64,000 nucleotides of DNA. Origin: Datisca glomerata. Its lineage: Eukaryota > Streptophyta > Magnoliopsida > Cucurbitales > Datiscaceae. The DNA is taken from positions 579,263 through 643,262 of the forward strand of contig QANY01013371.1 of assembly GCA_003255025.1 (NCBI GenBank), in the 5' to 3' direction. This document shows, in pieces, positions 47,199 through 59,682 of the stretch; the first letter of the stretch is position 1, and the number at the start of each line of letters is the position of its first letter. The notes beneath the pieces are model-generated. The model made no database searches. It was not told where the DNA came from and worked only from the letters and a program-made list of their open reading frames with translations. The translations under genes and the position numbers were made by a program.

Positions 47199-50100
47199 AT
47201 GTCTTATCAGGGATTTGGGAAGGCCTCGGGTCCGTCTGGAGGCCTCAAGCAACAACCTTCTTTCGGCAATTTTCATCGCCCACCTTCTGCTTCTCCGCTT
47301 ACCCCTCCTTTTCCCAATGCTCCTGCTTCCCAAACTTCCAGGTTCTCTCTTTAGTTTTCGCTAATTGCTGTCTGATTTTCTTATGGATTTCTTTTAGGCT
47401 CCTTCAATTTGACTGCTATGTGAATGAGTGTTCCATTGTTTTCTTCATCTCCCTTCAAATATTCTATAGTCCTATATTTTAAGCAATCAAGTTGGTTGTT
47501 ATATCTACTTCTTATAAAAAAAAGTTGGTTGTTATATCTACTGAGTCCGTACATTAACAGCTTAAGAGCTTGAATGTCCAATCCAATTTTTTTTATCGGT
47601 TGAATGCCTATGATTACACGAAAAGTGCGTTTAGGTTTAAGATCCATAGACAAGTTCCAAGAGGTGACGTGACTATTGCAAAAAATTGGTTCTAAAGATT
47701 AAAGCACTGATTCTTGGACTCAAGCTGTTGGGTAATTTTCAAAAGTGAGGTTGTGCTAGTGTATTTAATCAAGCTATTTCCACATCTAGTGCTGTAAGCA
47801 AGTTCCTAATCATACGTCATTTGGTTGTTTCTTTTATGTCTCAACTGTCAGGACTCAGCAGTTAGGTTTGTAATAAAGCTCATTTATTTTTTCTCTATTT
47901 TTTTCCTTTCTATTTCTCATTGGATAACGTAGTGAATCATTTACGAACAGCGGAGTTGAGGTTTTAGGGAGAGTTCAGTCACCCCATTTGGCTTTTCAAA
48001 ACACTGGCCCTGCACCAAGTTTCCATCATCAATCTTCTGGGTTCCAGAGGTAATAACTATGGCTAAATGGCGTGTTTATCACTATTTATTCTCATCGTTT
48101 GGACAAATTTCTTTATTCTATCACATAGGCCCTGGGAATGTTAATTTTTCAAGGACTTTCACAGAAGATAGACTTTCTTGAGTGGAAAGCCAGAAAAAAG
48201 AACTTCTAGTAATTAGATTTTCTGTCACCTAATAAATAAAGTAAAAGATTCATTTGAGAGCTTAAACTCGGCCTCTTGCAAAAACAGTTAATTATCTCTG
48301 TGAAGACACAAAATTAGTTAAGCACGGCACATGTATTGCACTCTTTTATACTTCAATTGTATGGACCGTAAGGTGTACAGGTTTGACTACTTGAAAACCA
48401 ATGACACAACATATTCTTTTGGAACCTGTTTGTAAATTTAAGCAAGACGAACGGTCTGAACTCTCTTCTAGTTGTAGTTATCTTAAAGAACTAACTAGTT
48501 TGCTTTTGAATATAAGGTCACCTGAAGCAGCTGGAATTAAGACGTTTCCACCATTTGGTATTGAGAGCATCAGACCTGTTGCAAGTCATTCCCAACCTGC
48601 AGGAGTTTATAGGTAGGACTTAACAGACCATACAATCTTGTAGTCTGTCTTTGTGTGTATGTGTGTGTGTCTCCGCATATTGTTTTGTTCAGGATCAGTG
48701 ATAAGAGCAAGAATTATGGAATAAGTACAAAATTAATGTTCTTGAAAGATGATACATGAAAGATCTTAAATAATATATGCTGGGGAAATAGAACGGTTAT
48801 ATATGCAATGAGAGAAGCATTATCCAGCATCATTTAAGTCCATAATTGCCTTCCTTTAGGGTGTTATCCGGGAAATTGAATTGGGCTATCCTCAAATAAA
48901 TGGCAGTCCTCACCTTGTCCGTCGTGTCAATTCATGATAATGGTAATGATGTAATAAGGAGGGACAAAAATCTCTGTCCTCGTATTGTAGGTATGGTTAT
49001 ATATGGATAGCAGCAAAATTAGTCAGAAAGTAATAAAAAGAAGCAGTATAACCAGAACAGGATAAGTAAAGTAAATCTCTAGAGCCAGATAGTCTAATGA
49101 AGTTCTCTACAATCTGAACTCTTTGACTATCTGATAAAACTGCTTACGAGTGTTTTTTTTGGGGTAATCTTTGTTTCTTATTAGAAAACGGCTTACTAGA
49201 GGCAGGAAATAATTTTTGATTTGCAGTCACAGTAACCTATGATCCTAGTTGACAGTTATTGAATGAACCATTGAAAAGTTTATAGATAAATGAACCATTG
49301 AAAAGTTATTAAAACTCACGTTCTTATAAAAAAAGGTATTAAAACATGGCTTATAGATAAATGAACCATTGAAAAGTTTCAGTCTGTATTCTGAAGTCCT
49401 TAAATATAAAATACAAGAGGTTGAGCAAATAAAATAGAAGAGTAAAAGTTGAAAAACATTTTAATAATCAAGAAAAGCTAGACCACTTTAGCTTTAGCTT
49501 CTTCTTGCTCCTAAGAGATTTTTATTCATGTCTATAAGGTATATGTTTACTATGTGATTAACCATATTCCTTAGAATATAATATATATTGGTAGCCCAAT
49601 TTTCTCCCAGGCCTATTCTGTCTTCGCCTCCTAGGTTGGTAAACGAGCAATTATTTGGAACTTTTGATGCCCAAATTCATCAAAAGCGTTCTATAAGGCC
49701 ATCATTTGTTGCTTCACACAGTTCTGAAACTAGCAGTAGAGCTGAGGTTAACCAGGTCCAGATAAAGAGAACGAGATCCCCTCCTTTACTATCTGGAGGT
49801 GAAGAAAACTCTAGAAATTCCGGTCAAGGTGTCCTTAGAGGGTAAGTTTTCTGAAATTTCCTTGAAATTTTTTTGTTGCATAATATTTTCTTATAAATAA
49901 AGCAACAGTCGCAGTAATAATTTAATAAGAAATCCTGATGGCAGTTATGATATCGATAGTTTTGGTGAAGAGTTGGCCAACATTGTTGGATTTCCTCCCT
50001 CCCCACTCTGGCATGAGGGAGAGAGCGTGTTTGCGCCATGCTGGTTCCTGCATGTTTTGTCTTGCTAAGAGCATTTTTTGGTTTTTGTTTATTTACTTTA

Positions 50101-53100
50101 TGAAAAAGAATTAAGGCCTCATAGGCTTATACATCTTCCATATTCTATGTCTTACACCTGCTTTGCTTTTATGCTTCAGTATCCACCCCATTCATCCTGT
50201 TGACAAGCGTAGTGAATTAGGTCACTTGAGAACACGGACACCTCCCTTGGGTTATGAGTATGATCATTCTCTTCAGGGTTTTTACCCTCGTTCTGAAACT
50301 CAAAGGTAAGTCATCTCTGTCTCTCTGTGTGTGTGTGTTGGGGGGTCAAAGTTAATTGTATAGTAACAGATCATCTGGTATAGCTTCTTTGGGTTCAGTA
50401 GTGATTGTCAATGTAGGATAGTCGTAAAGTAATAAATCGTCCAATGTAGTATTTTTGGACTCCGTGCTTGTTGAAGTCAGTACAGTAACAAATCATCCGA
50501 TGTATTTTGGACTCGGCGCTCGTCAAAGTAAGTCCTGTCTTGTGGCTGATTTCATATCATTAATCAAGTGCCTTACTCTGCTTTTTGTTGCATGACGTGT
50601 TGATAATTCAATTTTGTGGGTTTTCTTGTGGGGACAAATAGCAATCACCCCCCAACCACCCCCCAAAAAAAGGAAAAGAAAAAGAAAATGAAAAAGGGGG
50701 TATTTTCTGTGTTGTCATCTGTGGAACCATCATAAGAAGATTGTCCTTCTAGGTGCTCTTTAGGAGTTGGCTCCCAGATCAGTTTCATGTTCTCAGAAAA
50801 TAGAACATGTTTGAGATCAGAGAAAATAGGGAACAAATTCCCTTATTCTTACGATTTGGCGTTTACTTATGTGATGATGCTCATGACTTTTCCTATGTAA
50901 TCTATATATAATGTGCAATCTTCCGGCTAGTGATGCTTTTATTTGCTACAGGTCTGCTCTAGCTTCCCCTATATCAGACAATATCCTGCGGCAGCCTGGC
51001 AACTATGCTAAGTCACAATATCATCAAGAGCAGCCCTTGGTATCACTTCCTGTGGAATCTTATGACTCTGGAAGAAGTTTTAGAATGGAGTCAACTGACT
51101 TTGATGATATTAAAACGCAAAAAAGAAGCAGGCCTGCAGTATTACCATCCACAACTAGAATTCCTCACGAAGATTCTCTTTTGACTCTGAACAACTCCAA
51201 GAAGTATGATAGATTTGTATAGCCTCTATGCATGAATAGATTTTGATCACTGCCTATTCCTATATTTTGACAATGTCTATTCTGAAGAACTTGACAAATT
51301 CAGACCTGAGTGAATTTTTAGTACTCAATACAACAATTGATATCATTCTGTCTCAAAAGTCATGTTTTAAAGTACTTAATACCATTAACTTGCAAGCATG
51401 GAGTTCCAGAAAATTGAAGGGCTACACTACCATGAGATGTAATGGTTTAGCACTATAACCTGCCGTAGCAAAATCTTTGATAGTGATGATAAGGAACCGT
51501 ATATTGATGAGATTATTAGAAAAAAGATTTTTAGCCCTTCTCTCTGGAATTTCAAATGATGGTACCGTATGTGGTTACGTAAACGATATATATACTTCCT
51601 TTTCTAGGCCTTCTGTATCTGTTTCTCCTCCTAGACGGGGTCCTAAGTCGGATGGTATCTCTCATGATCCCGATTCTCGACTTCATCAATGGTCTTTGCT
51701 ATCTGAGAATAACACTTCTGCTGAAGTTGCCCCAATTAAGTCCACCAGCTTCTCAGCTTCCAAGAGAACGAGGTCACCTCCTTTACCTTCATCAGATCAA
51801 GTATTTCAGGGAACTATTTATACTACTGAGGACAGTACTGAACGGTAAAAAATTTGGGTACTTTGTCTTTGTTTAAGACTCATTCCGTCGTCTTTATAGT
51901 GTAAGCCAATCGATAACTTTCTTAACCATTCTGTGTAATTTGCAGTGAAATGCTAGCCAAGGCGAAGAGACTGGCCCGCTTTAAGGTTGAATTAAGTAAA
52001 AATGAGGAAAATAGTACCAGAGATGAAAATGTTGCTCTCAATAAACATGAGAAGGCCACAGTGGAAAGGCCAAAGTATATGTCCAATCGTCCAATAGAAT
52101 TTTCTGGAGATGTTTCCAATGGGAATTCTTTATCTGATTATGAAGGACACGAGTCATCTAGCATTATAATTGGGTTATGTCCAGATATGTGTCCGGGTAT
52201 GTCACCTAACTTCCTAAGTCAGATTGTAAAACTTGACGTAGTTCAGTTGTAACTCTGAGGTTACTAGTTCAGTTTCTTATCCTTCCCCAAGAATTTATCC
52301 ACAAATGACTATGGCATTTTGAAGATAGGAACTGAATCATGTAATACCAAGTCATAAAATGGTCTTCAAATTTATTATCAACTTCAGTTTTTGTTTTCAA
52401 ATTTTTATTTCAAATGGGACCACAGAGAAAATTCTTTCCTGTTTCAGAGTCAGAAAGGGCAGAACGAGAGAGAAAAGGGGATCTTGACCAATATGAGCGG
52501 CTGGATGGGGATAGAAATCAAACTAACAAATTCCTTGCTGTAAAGAAGGTAGCTTTATTTGGATTTTAACATCAATTAGACTCATATATTGGTTCCTCCC
52601 CTTCTTTCCTAGCTCATGGTTGCTGAATTCATTACTTGTATTTTTATTTTTACGAAAAAGTCATCACCGTTTATTACAACCATAGTTTATTTCTTGCATT
52701 ACTTCTACAGTATACCAGGACAGCTGAGCGGGAAGCTAATCTGATTAGACCTATGCCGATCCTGCAGAAGACAATTGATTATCTGCTCAATTTGTTAGAT
52801 GAGCCTTATGGTGAAAGTTTTCTTGGCATGTATAACTTCTTGTGGGATAGGATGCGGGCTATTCGCATGGACCTGAGAATGCAGCATATATTCAACAATG
52901 ACTCCATCACCATGTTGGAACAAATGGTATTTCCTTGTTCTCAACATTCGAGCTGCCCTTATTCTACTTCCATTGATATGGATATTTTGTTATATCAACA
53001 CATTCTAGGGTTATTCATTAGACTAATGCGGTTAAACTGATTGCTTGGAATTTCAGATAAGGCTTCATATCATTGCTATGCATGAACTATGCGAATACTC

Positions 53101-56100
53101 GAAAGGAGAAGGGTTTTCAGAAGGATTTGATGCACACCTAAATATTGAACAAATGAACAAAACATCAGTTGAATTGTTCCAAATGTATGATGATCATAGG
53201 AAGAAAGGGATAAATGTCACCACAGAGAAAGAATTTCGAGGTTATTATGCGCTTCTCAAGCTGGACAAGCATCCTGGTTATAAAGTGAGTACGCGGGCAA
53301 ACTCAATTGTTCATATTTCATTTTGTTGCTGTCTTTGAGAATAAGCAAATTCCCGCTAGGTCGAACCTGCAGAGCTCTCACTTGATCTTGCCAAGATGAC
53401 ACCAGAGATGAGACAAACTCCAGAGGTGCTATTTGCACGCGATGTAGCGAGGTTGTTGCTTGACAAAAATTTTACTACCTTGTTATGATGTTAATGTAAA
53501 CCTAATAGCTCACCTTGAATCGATCTGGTCTTCCAGAGGTTGCAGGACAGGTAATTTCATTGCCTTCTTTCGGCTTACAAGGAAGGCAAGTTACCTCCAA
53601 GCATGCTTAATGCATGCACACTTTGCAAAGGTATGGATACTTTTGCCTCTATGGTCCAGTTCTTGAGCACAAGTTTAACCGGATAAAACCTTTTCAGATA
53701 TAACCTTTGACCCCAAAAGCATGTTACATGAGTTAATTAGTGAGCATTTCAATATTTAGTGGGCTTGTAGAAGTTGGACAGAGAGCAATAGGTTAGTCAT
53801 ACTTTAGTTCCATACTTTCATCTCTATCCAAATATATATTTCTCTTAATAAAAAATAAAATAGATATTGGGAAATTGCTGGGGTATGTCATTTCAAGTTG
53901 CTAACTATGCCTTCTTGCCAGAATTTGTAACATTTTTACCACGTTATTTTTTCTCTGCCCCTCCCTTTTTACTTGTGGGAACTTAGGTAATGTACTAAAG
54001 TTGTCTGACATCATACTATGTTTTGTCAGTTGCGGACCCAGGCTCTTGCTTCACTGCACTCTGGTCTACAAAATAACCAAGGTCTTCCTGTTTCCCATGC
54101 TGCTAAGTGGCTAGGAATGGAGGTATTTTTCTTGTGGCTTGGTGTAGACTAGATTCTATCCTTTTTGAACCTCTTGAAGGTGGTGAAATATCTGATCTGT
54201 GTGTCCAAAATGAGTGGGTCAGGAAGAAGACATTGAAGGCCTTTTACAGTATCATGGTTTCCTAATAAAGGTATTTGAAGAATCCTACATGGTTAAGGAG
54301 GGACCATTTCTCAATAGTGACAAGGACTATCCTACAAAGTGTTCTAAACTTGTTCACATGAAAAAGTCAAGAAGGATAGTTAAGGACGTGTCACCTCCTG
54401 ATCAAATCAAAACCTTACTTGCTGAAGCAACTAAACCAACACAGTTGGCAAGGATTACTAAGGAACCACAAAGGGTTTTGTCCTTTGAGAAAAAAAATTC
54501 TTTACGTACCTTTTCATCTGTGGAGAAGGAAAGTTCTGCTCCTTTAATTGATGAAGAGATGCCAGAAGATGAGGCTTCACAGCCAGAAGATGACAAGCAA
54601 GTGCAACCTATTATTAAACCGTCTGTACTTGGTCAATTGCGTGAAGATTTTAATCAAGTGGCACGTCCCTCTCATGCATCGTGGAGTTTCCCATCATTCG
54701 AACCTCAGCCCACTGAGGTTGGAAATGTTGGGAGACCAAATTATGTTTGTCCTTTTATGAACTCGGTGGTGAGAGATACACCTTCAAGAATGGAAGCCTC
54801 CTTCCCGATTGTGTCAAAAGCAGATCCAGAAGAGAGATCTCCAGTTGTTAAGAAGAGTTATGCTGTAAATCCACTGCCCCAGAGCTCGGTCATTAATATA
54901 TTGGAAGATGAAGAGCTTCCGCTTACTGATCAGGGAAGTAAACATGATGACAATGTTGCACATCATGAGGAAGAAGCTGCTGAGGCTAAACTCAAGTTGA
55001 TCTTAAGGTTATATAGCTTCTTCTATTGCCTTGGTTGTATATTCAGTTCATTGTCCTTCTGCATGCCCAGCCCTTGCGCTTCTGTCTCTTCAGGTTATGG
55101 AGGCGCCGTTCTTTGAAGAGAAGACAATTGCGGGAGCAAAGATTATTAGCAGCAAATGCTGCATTAAACTCATTATCGCTGGGGCCACTGATCCATCTGA
55201 ACAAAGATGTAAGATGTTCTTATTACTTGACTTGCTTTCCTATCCTTCTTTTTTTGATTCCCACTTCTTGTTGCTTGTGTATTGCCTAAACAATTTTTTT
55301 CAAATTTGTACCTCTACCCTGTTTCTATCTCCCACAAGGTATGAATGTAGCTAATTTATTACAGAGAAGTTACCAACTGATACCTCTCCTATTTGCTTAT
55401 TCTGATTTAAATACTTGAGCCCATCTTCATTTCTGAACATCAGGCATTATGTGATACATTCGTTCTTGTGAATGAACGAGTCTTATATCTATCTGACGTC
55501 ATGCTGCTGTTCAAATTATGTTACACATTTTTTCTTTTGAAAATCTTATTGGTGTTGTTTTCCATCCTTGATTGATTATGTTATTTGTGCTTTTCACTTG
55601 TTTATGTAGCAACCAATCACCTTTGACCTGTTTGACATTGACTATGTCACGAGGGAAAGGCATAAGAGGCATGCACTATCATGGTCAAGCCTTAATGTTT
55701 CAGATGTTGTAGTAGGTACGTTAAGAAGAAGATATTCGGAACCTAAATGCCTTTGTTGGAAAGTAGTTGTGTGCTCTCAAATGAGCAACCCAGAAGGAGA
55801 TGATCTTGGTCAGAGGAGCCACGTTTCTCATATGTCCGCAGGATCCTGGCTGCTTTCGAAGCTAATGCCTTCCAATAAAAGTGATGATAATCTCATTTTC
55901 TCATCTTCTGGCCTATCGATATGGAAAAAATGGGTTTCAAGCCAATCCGATACCAATATGACTTGTTGCTTGTCGATAATTAAGGACACAAAATTTGATA
56001 ATCTTTATGAAACAGTGGCTGGGGCAAGTGCGGTTTTGTATGTTATTTCTGAGAGCATCCCATGGGACCTTCAAAAAGCCAAACTTCATAAGCTGGTTAT

Positions 56101-57391
56101 GTCAATACGTACAGGTTCCTGTTTACCCCTTCTAATATTGAGTGGCTCATTCAACGAGGAGGTTTCAGATCCTTTCCCTATGTTGGTCAGTAAACTTTGT
56201 CTTAATGACTTGGACAAATCACGGATAAGTAACTTTCTGGTTGTTCCACTTGTAGCAAAACAGCAAGTGAAACATTTTGATGGGTTTTTTAGCGACACAG
56301 AACTGAGGGAGGGGTTACAGTGGCTGGCAAAGGAATCACCTTTGCAACCTGTCCCCCATCGGGTGAAATCACTTGGCCTAATTCTTAACCACTTGAATTT
56401 GTCCTTGGAGAGGCTCAGTTGTATGAAAGACTATAACATAAGTCCAAACAACTGTATATCAGCTTTCAACGATGCCTTAGACCAGTCGATTGACGAAATT
56501 TCTGATGCTGCTGAAGCAAATCCCACCAATTGGCCTTGTCCAGAGATTGCTCTGCTGGAAGAGTCTAGTGATGAAAACAGGATGTTGACCCAGTGGTTGC
56601 CTAGCATAGGATGGAGCTTAGCAGAAAACGTTGAACCACTTAAGCATGCACTATTGGACCTTAAACTTCCTAATTTTCCTGATGATAAATCCTGGATAAG
56701 TCAGAATAGTAAGATGTGTGAGGAGTTAGAGATCCAGAGAGCAAAACTCGAAACTAGCTTGACCAGATATCTGTCACAGTCCAGTAAAATGATGGGACAT
56801 GCTCTTGCTTCGAAGGAGGCTTACATAATGCTACAGAGATACGCTCAACTTCAGCTTCAAAACTTCTGCTACTCTATTGTTCCGAAGTGGGTTATGATTT
56901 TCAGACGAATTTTCAACTGGCGGTTAATGAGTCTAGCCAGTGGAGCTTTCTCTTCTGTTTATATATTGGATTGCTGTCATGTTACTTGTTCAGTTTCAGG
57001 AGAACACGGTGAAGTATCTGTTTATCATTTAAACCAGCCATCTTTAGACGAGACAATCGAAGTTGGCTGCAGCCCTCTCTTGTTTGATGTGGGTCAAAGA
57101 CAGCTAAAAGTTCATCAACCGGTCGCAAAAGGAGTTCCAAATGGTAGAGTTAGAAATATTTCTAACACAACTCATTTTGTGGAGGATGAGAGGAATCTAA
57201 CAGAGGAAAATAATGTAATAAGTTGCGAGGATGTTCCTTTTTGTATTAGTGGTGAATTGGAAGAAAATACAAGTAGGGAGATAGTGATTGCTGGAAGAGT
57301 GAATATTGAAGGAGAAAAGTTGAGCAAGTTGTTAGAGCAGTGTAATATATTGCAGAACACGTTAGATGAGAAGCTGTCTTTTTATTTCTGA
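47199..57391 (+). CDS. SAC3B: SAC3 family protein B, TREX-2 mRNA-export scaffold
   Basis: Seventeen exons: 47199-47341, 47933-48049, 48517-48612, 49611-49841, 50180-50305, 50952-51203, 51608-51844, 51946-52196, 52448-52548, 52711-52926, 53057-53284, 53360-53451, 53537-53630, 54030-54122, 54223-55007, 55094-55208, 55610-57391. They join in frame to 1652 residues, the size of plant SAC3B. The SAC3/GANP domain runs from CPDMCPESERAERE (about 479) to about 790 and includes FARDVAR and NFIAFFRL. Residues 1-470 are disordered, with repeated KRTRSPPL-like motifs. Residues about 790-1040 are acidic. A basic helix (WRRRSLKRRQLREQR) follows near 1021. The last exon holds the conserved plant C-terminal region. 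SAC3B scaffolds TREX-2 at the nuclear pore, and in Arabidopsis SAC3B is also linked to gene silencing. All introns found are GT-AG. Confidence 0.95.
47493..47540. repeat. Short tandem duplication in SAC3B intron 1
   Basis: The word AGTTGGTTGTTATATCTACT occurs twice, separated by a short T/A stretch. Confidence 0.8.
49261..49381. repeat. Triplicated AAATGAACCATTGAAAAGTT in SAC3B intron 3
   Basis: Three copies of a word ending GAATGAACCATTGAAAAGTT or TAGATAAATGAACCATTG occur within 120 bp in the long third intron. Confidence 0.8.
50361..50530. repeat. Three diverged about 60-bp repeats in SAC3B intron 5
   Basis: The pattern AGTAACAAATCATCCGATGTA followed by TTTGGACTC and GTCAA recurs three times (about 50361, 50425 and 50482). 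Confidence 0.75.
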
Positions 57392-57439
57392 CTTACTGAA
57401 TTTCAATTTTTTTTATTAATGGTATATAGTAATAGTAAC

Positions 57440-57495
57440 ATCTCTCTCTGTCTCCCTCTCTGTCTCCCCCCTCTCTCCCCCCCCTCTCTCTCTCC
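57440..57495. repeat. Pyrimidine (CT/CCT) microsatellite downstream of SAC3B
   Basis: A run of TCTCTCTCTG, TCTCCC and CTCTCTCC units with almost no purines starts about 50 bp after the SAC3B stop. It probably lies in the 3' UTR. Confidence 0.9.
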
Positions 57496-57538
57496 TCATA
57501 CCATATCAGTTAGCACAGTTGTATAGAGTAATGATATA

Positions 57539-58297
57539 TCTATAATCTACTAAAAGTAGTAAGACAATGAGAATCATTTAGATTATTTTGTCTATTTATC
57601 ATTCTCAAATTTTCTTAATTGACATTCAAATACGAAATTCAATAATAAACATTTAAGAGTTCTCACAAATATCCACAATGATATTTTACTGCTTTCAGTA
57701 ATTTATCTAAATTACCCTTACAATTTATATCATATATTTAGACGCAACTTTAATTTTGGAAAAGCTAAATGAATAATTAGGATTACAATTTGAATAATTA
57801 GACTAATTTTAAAAAAGATTGACGTGTCACTAATATTGAATAGTATGAGTTGATAGATTACAATTATTAAAAGAATTCAATAAATATAGATAATGTGTCG
57901 CATGACGTGAGAATCATTTTATGAACAGTTTAATCCTAATTGTAATTTACTATTCTAATCTTACCGTTTATTATTTTGATATGGTTAAATGTGATTGGAT
58001 GATATATTTACTTAATAAAATTTAGTGAAAATATTTTAATTATCCTTGTTAATGTATCTACTATTAGTTTGACTGATTAATAATTAATTAAGAGACGCTT
58101 TAAATTTTATGTGATTATGGATTTTTTAACTTTGACCCTTATGCTTTTTGTGTTCCTTTTTGTTTTATTTACAGAAGAAAATGTTTTATTTTCGTTCAAA
58201 TGAAATCAATTAGTTGGATTTTATTAACTTACCTACAATAAAATATTAGACATGTTGAAATATTATAACACGTGCAATGCACGCGCTACATGACTAG
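57539..58297 (+). mobile_element. Short non-autonomous Helitron
   Basis: The 5' end is TCTATAATCTACTAAAAG, preceded by A. The 3' end has a CGTGC-AAT-GCACG hairpin (58271-58283), ten bases, then CTAG (58294-58297) followed by T. A 5' TC, a 3' CTRR after a short hairpin, insertion between A and T and no target duplication are the hallmarks of Helitrons. The 759-bp body is AT-rich and has no Rep/helicase gene. It sits about 150 bp past the SAC3B stop codon. Confidence 0.85.
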
Positions 58298-59682
58298 TTA
58301 ACATTACGCTTTTCTCTTCTTTTATTGGCAACATAATTGATTGTATATTTTCCAAAGAAAAAACAGAATCGGCTTGATCGACTTTGTTTCAAAATCAAAA
58401 CAAGGTGGGAGTGTATCAAATCTGAGTAATTTGTTCAGATTTGTACAAAAAAACATATCCTTTTTGTCTTTTAATCAAAACAGACATGGACAGTCTGGTC
58501 TAGAATCCTCCTTGTTCAACAGTGAAACAGGAGGGCCGTCATCTGGTTGATTGGCTACAACTCTGCCGACAGCAATTCCTGGCCTGACAACTTGCCATCG
58601 ATTTGGAGAATACAAATCTTCTTAGAACATATTATGTTAAATTTAGGCCATCCATGCTGAAATGGACATCCAAGATCAGATTTCACTAAAAACCAATAAC
58701 AAAAACTAAACAAAACAAAGAACCCTACTTTTCTTGGTTTTTGTACCGACCTAAGCCACCCAGATCTCTCTAACTTTACCTCTTGTGAGAAATCCTAACT
58801 TTACCTCTTGTCAGAAAAACAAGAGATATTAGGATAGGCTAATGGGCAAAGAAACATGTGGGACAGTTCCAGCTCCAAGGATGTCATTTGAGGTAACAGG
58901 CCACATTCTACAACATCCAGTCTTATGGCTTTTTTATAAGTCAGTTTTCTTGGCTGTGGACAAAAAATGAGCTAAATTGCAGACCCAACACATTTCAATG
59001 AAATTGCACTGCTTTCATATATGAAAATGAACATTCTAATTGACATTATTAACAGAATACACTTAACAATCTCTCTCTACATAACAACATTTACCATTAC
59101 AAACATCAAGTTATAGAACCACAAACTGAGTATTTGTAACTACCATATCGAATTTCTCCTCTCTGATTCCTACTTCACGGGATACTTTCACGTAAACGAG
59201 CATGAGATCCCCACACGTTCATACATCCACATTCATGGTTCTGTTGCTGTCTTATTTGTACTATCTTCCCCTAGTTAAAATTAGATGGCGTAACTCTTTA
59301 CAGCTGGAAGGAGAACATGCTGTTCTTCCTTGGCCTTGATGGGTTAGAAGCATACCAAGGTCTAAAACAAGTCCGAGAAACCATGTCTAACATGTTTGAC
59401 AAACTGCTTCTTCCCACATGAGAATGCACTACTATCCCTGTTACCAGAAAGACATAAAAATGTATCAAAATGGAATAGTTTAAACACTTTCTCCAGGATC
59501 ACACCCTGATGAAAAAATTATAACAAGATGATATCATAGAATACATGAGGCAGAGTTGTATACCACGTTAACAATTCATCGTAAAGTAGACAGTTATCGC
59601 ATAAACTAAAAAGGACAGAAGATCTAAGACAGCTTCTAGGCTTTCAATTCAACCAGTGATGCACATAACGAAGTCTACAGTC
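58298..59682. other. Spacer between SAC3B and the PP2C gene, including PP2C 3' region
   Basis: No independent gene is supported. On the minus strand a possible alternative last exon of the PP2C gene lies at 59298-59437. The rest is AT-rich and low in coding character. Confidence 0.45.
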
